DNA of 9,561 nucleotides. Origin: Pseudomonadota bacterium (GTDB lineage Bacteria; Pseudomonadota; Gammaproteobacteria; Steroidobacterales; Steroidobacteraceae). Positions 6,556 through 9,561 of this stretch are shown here, piece by piece. The DNA is taken from the NCBI GenBank assembly GCA_021850555.1, contig JAJZLX010000738.1:1-9561 (forward strand), written 5' to 3'. Position numbers and translations under genes: made by a program. Below the pieces are notes generated by a model, which made no database searches, was not told where the DNA came from, and saw nothing but the letters and a program-made list of their open reading frames with translations. Every line of letters starts with the position of its first letter. Position 1 is the first letter of the stretch.

Positions 6556-6740
6556 AATGCCGGCTCGCGTTCGTCGTGGATGGCGAATGCGTTCTGCGCT
6601 ATGACAACGAGGCCGGAAAAGGCGATCATCGGCATGCCGGCGGCACGGAGCGGACCTATCGCTTCGAGAGCATCGAGAAGTTGACGGCCGATTTCGAGCG
6701 GGACATTGTGAGGTGGCGAAATGAAAACCGTGACGCTTGA
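6434..6740 (+). pseudogene. tumE: TumE-family toxin, N-terminal frameshift
   Basis: From 6480 the sequence reads as a clear TumE-type toxin: SGREFAEIVIWEVPVPVHGS, LKCRLAFVVDGECVLRYDNE, GKGDHRH, and a C-terminal YRFESIEKLTADFERDI helix. The expected N-terminus (MRARLLVDQRIIL) is in the neighbouring frame from ATG 6434 or 6443. Removing one base at about 6479 joins them into a protein of about 100 aa, the usual size. Upstream of the joint in the second frame the residues look unrelated. As read, the toxin is broken or begins late, while its antitoxin is intact. The gene overlaps tumA by 20 bp, the toxin-first order I recall for this pair. The frameshift may be real or an assembly error. Confidence 0.85.
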
Positions 6741-7071
6741 GGTGAGATCGCTGCAGGACTCGCTGAAGGATGCTGCCGCCGCGGCAAAGAGCCGCCGGGC
6801 AATGGGCGCGGCGCGGATCAGCTTTGCCTCGGCGGAGCTCCTATGGCAGGTGCTGACGGCGAAGCGATGGGAGATCCTGAAGGCGATGACGGGAGCCGGC
6901 GCGCTCAGCATTCGCGAGATTGCCCGGCGAGTTCATCGGGATGTCAAGGCCGTGCATGCTGACGTACATGCGTTGCTCCAGGCGGGCATCGTCAGCAGGA
7001 CGCCCGAGGCACGGGTTCTCTTTCCGTATGAGGCGATCCATGTCGATTTCGTGCTGAATGCAGGCGCATGA
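6721..7071 (+). CDS. tumA: TumA-family antitoxin, winged helix-turn-helix
   Basis: This 116-aa protein has an MarR/HVO_A0114-like winged helix-turn-helix. The helix pair is LSIREIARRVHRDVKAVHAD (62-81), followed by VHALLQAGIVSR and a wing ending in FPYEAIHVDFVL. It should neutralise TumE and repress its own operon, probably at the inverted repeat over the tumE promoter. The N-terminal 30 residues are helical and Ala-rich and may contact the toxin. It begins inside the end of tumE with a GAGG ribosome site, and its stop overlaps the next start as ATGA. No lesion is visible. Confidence 0.9.
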   Translation: MKTVTLEVRSLQDSLKDAAAAAKSRRAMGAARISFASAELLWQVLTAKRWEILKAMTGAGALSIREIARRVHRDVKAVHADVHALLQAGIVSRTPEARVLFPYEAIHVDFVLNAGA

Positions 7072-7403
7072 TCGACATCGACAAGCTGACCGAGGCCGAG
7101 CTGATCGACCTCAACCACCGGATCGTCGCCCGGCTGCGTTTCCTACGGCAGCTCGAGACGCACGTCACCATGCTCGAGTTTCGGATCGGCGAGCGCGTGA
7201 GGTTCCACCCGGAAGGTCGACCGTCGGTGACTGGCATGGTCACCCGTTACAACAGGAAGACCGTCAGCATCGTCACCGACGACGGGCAACGCTGGAACGT
7301 TTCACCGCAGCTTCTCGAGCGGGCCGATATCGATGCACATAGCGTGACCCCGGAAGGCGGCAATGTGGTTGCCCTGCCGCTGCCCGATGGGCGGCGCCGA
7401 TAA
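7068..7403 (+). CDS. Small protein with SH3/KOW-like centre, third gene of the tum operon
   Basis: This 111-aa protein has an N-terminal helical part (LTEAELIDLNHRIVARL to QLETHVTML, 7-36). A beta-rich centre follows, FRIGERVRFHP, TGMVTRYNRKTVSIV and QRWNVSP (38-80), with the alternation typical of an SH3/KOW-like barrel. The basic C-terminus (98-111) seems unstructured. I believe this is a conserved family but I cannot name it. Such barrels often bind nucleic acid or protein partners, which is inference here. The ATGA overlap with tumA implies coupled translation, so it may be part of the TA module or a passenger gene. Confidence 0.88.
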   Translation: MIDIDKLTEAELIDLNHRIVARLRFLRQLETHVTMLEFRIGERVRFHPEGRPSVTGMVTRYNRKTVSIVTDDGQRWNVSPQLLERADIDAHSVTPEGGNVVALPLPDGRRR

Positions 7404-7440
7404 GGGGATGCGAGCTCCAAGCGATCGGTTCATGACGTAG

Positions 7441-7464
7441 CCCGTCACAGACGGGGGGATTTTT
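7441..7464 (+). terminator. Weak intrinsic terminator candidate after the tum operon
   Basis: CCCGT (7441-7445) pairs with ACGGG (7451-7455) around a CACAG loop, followed by GGGGA and five T (7460-7464). The stem is short and the T-run starts a few bases late, so termination would be modest. Confidence 0.4.
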
Positions 7465-7467
7465 CGT

Positions 7468-7493
7468 GGGGATACCCAGGTAGCGGGTACCCC
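7468..7493. repeat. Bulged inverted repeat
   Basis: GGGGATACCC (7468-7477) pairs with GGGTACCCC (7485-7493) over nine base pairs with one bulged A and a 7-base loop. It directly follows the terminator candidate. Confidence 0.5.
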
Positions 7494-7521
7494 CTCGATC
7501 ACGGCTCCACCACCTGCCTAT

Positions 7522-7540
7522 GCGGCCGTTTTTCGGCCGC
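7522..7540. repeat. Perfect hairpin with five-T loop
   Basis: GCGGCCG (7522-7528), TTTTT, CGGCCGC (7534-7540) is a perfect 7-bp GC stem with an all-T loop on the + strand. No T-run follows on either side, so it is not a normal terminator. It could be a protein site or an RNA stem-loop. Confidence 0.55.
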
Positions 7541-7654
7541 GGGCCTGGCCATTCCACAATAGGCACCACTGAGCCCTCTTACATCCAGACGTGGGGCGGG
7601 CTTGCCTCTCGTCCCATTGTCCCACGCACGTTCTTGCCGTAAAGGCCTGCGCGC

Positions 7655-7694
7655 GGGCCTCCCGGCCCGTGCTCGCGAGCGCCGCTACCGCGGC
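7655..7694. repeat. Two tandem GC hairpins upstream of symE
   Basis: GGGCC TCCC GGCCC (7655-7668) and GCCGC TACC GCGGC (7681-7694) are two perfect 5-bp stems with 4-base loops. They flank the palindrome GCTCGCGAGC (7671-7680). Confidence 0.45.
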
Positions 7695-7827
7695 GGCCTT
7701 GACGGCTGCGCTGCGGCGTGGGGTTCCCAACTCGGGCAATCCCGCCCCCAGGCCACAAAGCGGCACCAGACGGCGTTGAAGCACCGTCCGGCGCCTGACC
7801 ACAGCCATATCCCGAGGTAGTTTGACC

Positions 7828-8178
7828 ATGGTTACCGTGCACTCTATTCCGACACCGGCATCGGCACAGGACTCCATTTCTCGTGATTTCACCCAGAAAG
7901 ACAGCCGTGACCCGGCGGTCCGACGGCTCACGGTGTGCAACTCGCTGCGCGACATCCGGGGCCCGAACGGACGCCCGATGTGCGCTCCCCAGCTGCTCCT
8001 GCGGGGAGCCTGGCTCCAGCGCGCCGGATTTGGCGCCGACGTCCCGGTCAAGGTGCACGTGAGCCGCGGGCGGCTCGTCATCGAATTCGATCGCGATAGC
8101 GCCCCGCAGGACGAGGTTCTGGCGAGGATCGCGCAGGTCACCGAAGGGGGCTTCGCAAGCGCGACCTCGAAGCCCTGA
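7828..8178 (+). CDS. symE: SymE-family toxin
   Basis: This 116-aa protein carries the SymE signature RLTVCNSLRDIRG (33-45), then APQLLLRGAWLQRAGFGAD (53-71) and VKVHVSRGRLVIEF (74-87). The last two stretches correspond to the LkGkWLeeAGF and GrlvI core of E. coli SymE. SymE has an AbrB-like fold and acts on nucleic acids, condensing the nucleoid or stopping translation when overproduced. The ATG has a GAGGT site 9 bases upstream. The N-terminal 30 residues look disordered and the C-terminal tail is variable. No protein antitoxin adjoins it; a type I-like RNA control in the structured upstream gap is possible. Two inverted repeats follow the gene. Confidence 0.88.
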   Translation: MVTVHSIPTPASAQDSISRDFTQKDSRDPAVRRLTVCNSLRDIRGPNGRPMCAPQLLLRGAWLQRAGFGADVPVKVHVSRGRLVIEFDRDSAPQDEVLARIAQVTEGGFASATSKP

Positions 8179-8204
8179 TCCGGCGGTTGATGCAGGACCG
8201 GATC
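8177..8204. repeat. Inverted repeat at the symE stop
   Basis: GATCCGG (8177-8183) and CCGGATC (8198-8204) are perfect complements with a 14-base loop. The left arm includes the last two bases of the symE stop codon. Confidence 0.4.
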
Positions 8205-8218
8205 GACTGACCTCGCCG

Positions 8219-8244
8219 GCCGGCGGTGCATCGGCGCCGCCGGC
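8219..8244 (+). terminator. Strong 11-bp hairpin between symE and the DUF4160 gene
   Basis: GCCGGCGGTGC (8219-8229) pairs with GCGCCGCCGGC (8234-8244) over 11 bp with one G-T wobble and an ATCG tetraloop. It lies between two transcription units and may stop or stabilise the symE transcript, although no T-run follows. Confidence 0.5.
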
Positions 8245-8298
8245 TCCTGGGCTACCGCTTCGCTGTCCCCTTGGTCCAGAATGACTCCAGGAGCCGCC

Positions 8299-8559
8299 AT
8301 GCCGACCATCTGCACCTTCTACGGAATCCTGATCCAAATGTTCTGGCAAGATCATGCCCCGCCGCATTTCCACGCGCTCTACGCCGAGCACGAGGCGCTG
8401 ATCGACATCAGGACGCTGGAAGTCATCGGCGGGAGTCTCCCGCGCCGGGCGCACGCCCTGGTGCTCGAGTGGGCGCAGGAGCATCGCGCCGAACTGATGG
8501 AGGATTGGAATATATGCACTCGCAGAGAGCCTCCCAAGAAGATCGCGCCGCTGAAGTGA
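8299..8559 (+). CDS. DUF4160 protein, probable member of a TA-like pair
   Basis: This 86-aa protein is typical DUF4160: MPTICTFYGILIQMFWQDHA, PPHFHALYAEHEALIDI, GSLPRRAHALVLEWAQEHR and ELMEDW. The conserved histidines of HAPPHFHA (19-26) might bind metal or act catalytically; this is not shown. DUF4160 genes commonly sit beside DUF2442 genes, as here, and the pair is suspected to be a toxin-antitoxin unit. ATG 8299 has AGGAG five bases upstream (8289-8293); an in-frame ATG at 8281 would add six residues with no ribosome site. The 3' end overlaps the next gene by 46 bp. Confidence 0.92.
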   Translation: MPTICTFYGILIQMFWQDHAPPHFHALYAEHEALIDIRTLEVIGGSLPRRAHALVLEWAQEHRAELMEDWNICTRREPPKKIAPLK

Positions 8560-8843
8560 TTCCGCCCGTGCGGCCCTCGGCGCCGTGGCGGGTTCGAACC
8601 GTTGCCGCCTTGCCGGAATACCGGCTCTCGGTGGAATTCATGGACGGCCTGACCGGCATCGTCGACCTCCGCGACCTCGTCACCTCGCCCCAGGCCGGCG
8701 TTTTCGCCAGCTTGCGCGATCGCGCCCTGTTCGATCAGGTCCGCCTCGAGTACGGCGCCGTCACATGGCCCGGAGAGATCGATCTGGCGCCGGATGCCAT
8801 GTATCGAGCCATCCAGGCGAGCGGCGAATGGCGACCCGTTTGA
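8514..8843 (+). CDS. DUF2442 protein, partner of DUF4160
   Basis: This 109-aa protein has the DUF2442 core at 27-102: VRTVAALPEYRLSVEFMDGL, GIVDLRDLV, VFASLRDRALFDQVRLEYGA and TWPGEIDLAPDAMY. The start used, ATG 8514, has GGAGG about 10 bases upstream inside the DUF4160 gene. It gives a 25-residue N-terminal extension before the core. The long overlap with the DUF4160 gene shows the two are translated as a unit. Which of the two would be the toxin is not known to me. Confidence 0.92.
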   Translation: MHSQRASQEDRAAEVIPPVRPSAPWRVRTVAALPEYRLSVEFMDGLTGIVDLRDLVTSPQAGVFASLRDRALFDQVRLEYGAVTWPGEIDLAPDAMYRAIQASGEWRPV

Positions 8844-8921
8844 GTGCCTGACATGGCCACCAAGGTGATCAGTCGGCTCAAAAATTTGCGACCCGCTCAT
8901 CCGGCCCGGACGCTCAGCCCC

Positions 8922-9509
8922 ATGACGACACCCCTTGTCTGCCACACCTGCCGCGAGAGGATCGCCGGCTACGAATCGGTCCATTACGGGTCGCTCGAGA
9001 CGGGCTATCGCGACCTCTGCAGCCGCTGCTTCAACGAGGAGGTGGCGCGCCTCGGCGGGCTCAAGTTCGAGCACGTCCAATTCGAGCCCATGGAGATGAC
9101 GGACGCCGGCGGCGAGCCACACCGGTTCCATTTCTGTGCGCGCCTCATCGGGGAGCACGTCGCGCTCGAAGGGTTCGAGCTCAAGGACGGCGCGCCCGGA
9201 GGCTACAAGTTCGAGATCCTCGGCGATCCCGAGGGGGATCTCTTTGCCCTCATGGCGCAGCTCGTGGAGCGCATGGGCCGCGCTCTGGCCCGACGTCATC
9301 TCCAGCGCGATGAGGGATCAGCGAGACTGCAGATCGCCGAGTTCCTCGTGCGCGGCCGGATCGACTGGGATGAAAACGAGGAAGGCCATCTCCCGCTCGT
9401 TGTCATCGACGGCCGCGAGGTCGCATGGGAGGAATTCGGGCGGATTCTGATGTCCTACGAGGGCTGGCAGTTCAAGCTCGAGATCAAGGACCCGAGCGAC
9501 GAGGTCTGA
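8922..9509 (+). CDS. Conserved CxxC zinc-ribbon-like protein
   Basis: This 195-aa protein begins with a four-cysteine site, CHTC (7-10) and CSRC (33-36), that would bind zinc. It continues with a conserved soluble domain: FEHVQFEPMEMTDAGGEPHR (49-68), GYKFEILGDPEGDLFAL and RGRIDWDEN. It ends in VVIDGREVAWEEFGRILMSY and EGWQFKLEIKD. I take it to be a widespread hypothetical family of unknown function, tentatively one of the recent DUF entries. The start is uncertain: GTG 8844 (touching the preceding stop) and ATG 8853 are in frame and would add up to 26 residues. I prefer ATG 8922 because the zinc site begins there, though its ribosome site is weak. Confidence 0.85.
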   Translation: MTTPLVCHTCRERIAGYESVHYGSLETGYRDLCSRCFNEEVARLGGLKFEHVQFEPMEMTDAGGEPHRFHFCARLIGEHVALEGFELKDGAPGGYKFEILGDPEGDLFALMAQLVERMGRALARRHLQRDEGSARLQIAEFLVRGRIDWDENEEGHLPLVVIDGREVAWEEFGRILMSYEGWQFKLEIKDPSDEV

Positions 9510-9514
9510 GCGGG

Positions 9515-9561
9515 ATGAGCAATGCCTTGCAACAGGGCCTCTCCGAGGCCGAGACCGACAG
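9515..9561 (+). CDS. Start of a further gene, cut by the window end
   Basis: ATG 9515, 5 bases after the previous stop, opens a frame reading MSNALQQGLSEAETD before the window ends. A GCGGG stretch just upstream is a weak ribosome site. Too little is present to suggest a function. Confidence 0.5.
   Translation, partial: MSNALQQGLSEAETD

Larger units (their letters stand above)
7404..7827. other. Structured intergenic region before symE
   Basis: No convincing gene is seen in these 424 bp on either strand; open frames here are GC-rich shadows. The region is rich in perfect inverted repeats (7441-7455, 7468-7493, 7522-7540, 7655-7668, 7681-7694) and holds a 10-bp palindrome GCTCGCGAGC (7671-7680). 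E. coli symE is controlled by the antisense RNA SymR from its 5' region, so a regulatory RNA could lie here, but I found no convincing bottom-strand promoter. Confidence 0.5.

Noticed and set aside
7579..8484. Long open frames on the - strand over the symE region
   Set aside because: Their translation is low in complexity and they run antisense through SymE and DUF4160, both of which have clear family motifs on the + strand.
1..9561. CRISPR array, tRNA, rRNA or insertion sequence ends
   Set aside because: I saw no regularly spaced repeats, no cloverleaf with a conserved T-arm, no rRNA-like stretch and no transposase gene or terminal repeats.

Overview
The window looks like the mobilisation end of a plasmid or integrative conjugative element from a high-G+C Pseudomonadota bacterium. 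The support is a MOBQ/Ti-TraA type relaxase, strong G/C bias at third codon positions and dense packing of small accessory genes. I cannot name the genus from the sequence. Every gene I can support is on the + strand.

Positions 1-195 hold a putative oriT. An inverted repeat (128-144) sits beside a bottom-strand match to the MOBQ nick core (TAAGTGCG^C, predicted nick between 118 and 119). The relaxase-helicase (196-2802) follows. Next, behind its own putative promoter, is a three-gene overlapping cassette (2903-4055): a VbhA-like small antitoxin, a 72-aa protein and a zeta-type P-loop kinase toxin. The toxin ends in a charged helical tail that resembles the end of the relaxase in both protein and DNA. 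A single-pass membrane coiled-coil protein (4098-4724) and a GC-rich hairpin close this block. An uncertain 64-aa ORF lies at 4809-5003.

Positions 5305-8843 form a toxin-antitoxin island. It contains a Panacea-domain antitoxin with an apparent one-base frameshift, an unnamed partner that is also frameshifted, and a TumE toxin with a frameshift near its N-terminus. These are followed by an intact TumA wHTH antitoxin and a 111-aa small basic protein with an apparent SH3/KOW-like centre, overlapped ATGA-style with tumA. A structured 424-bp gap with several hairpins leads to a SymE-family toxin, and then to a DUF4160/DUF2442 pair. A CxxC zinc-ribbon-like protein (8922-9509) and the first codons of another gene end the window.

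The relaxase would nick at oriT and pilot one strand so that DNA left of the window enters first and this block enters last. The TA modules probably stabilise the element. The most interesting possibility is that the zeta cassette is tied to transfer: its antitoxin resembles VbhA of the Bartonella VbhA/VbhT system, where a toxin and a conjugative relaxase also share a C-terminal domain, and here a tail is shared between relaxase and toxin. No type IV secretion genes lie in the window. Three one-base disruptions within about 1.1 kb mean that either the TA island is decaying or the assembly carries indel errors there.
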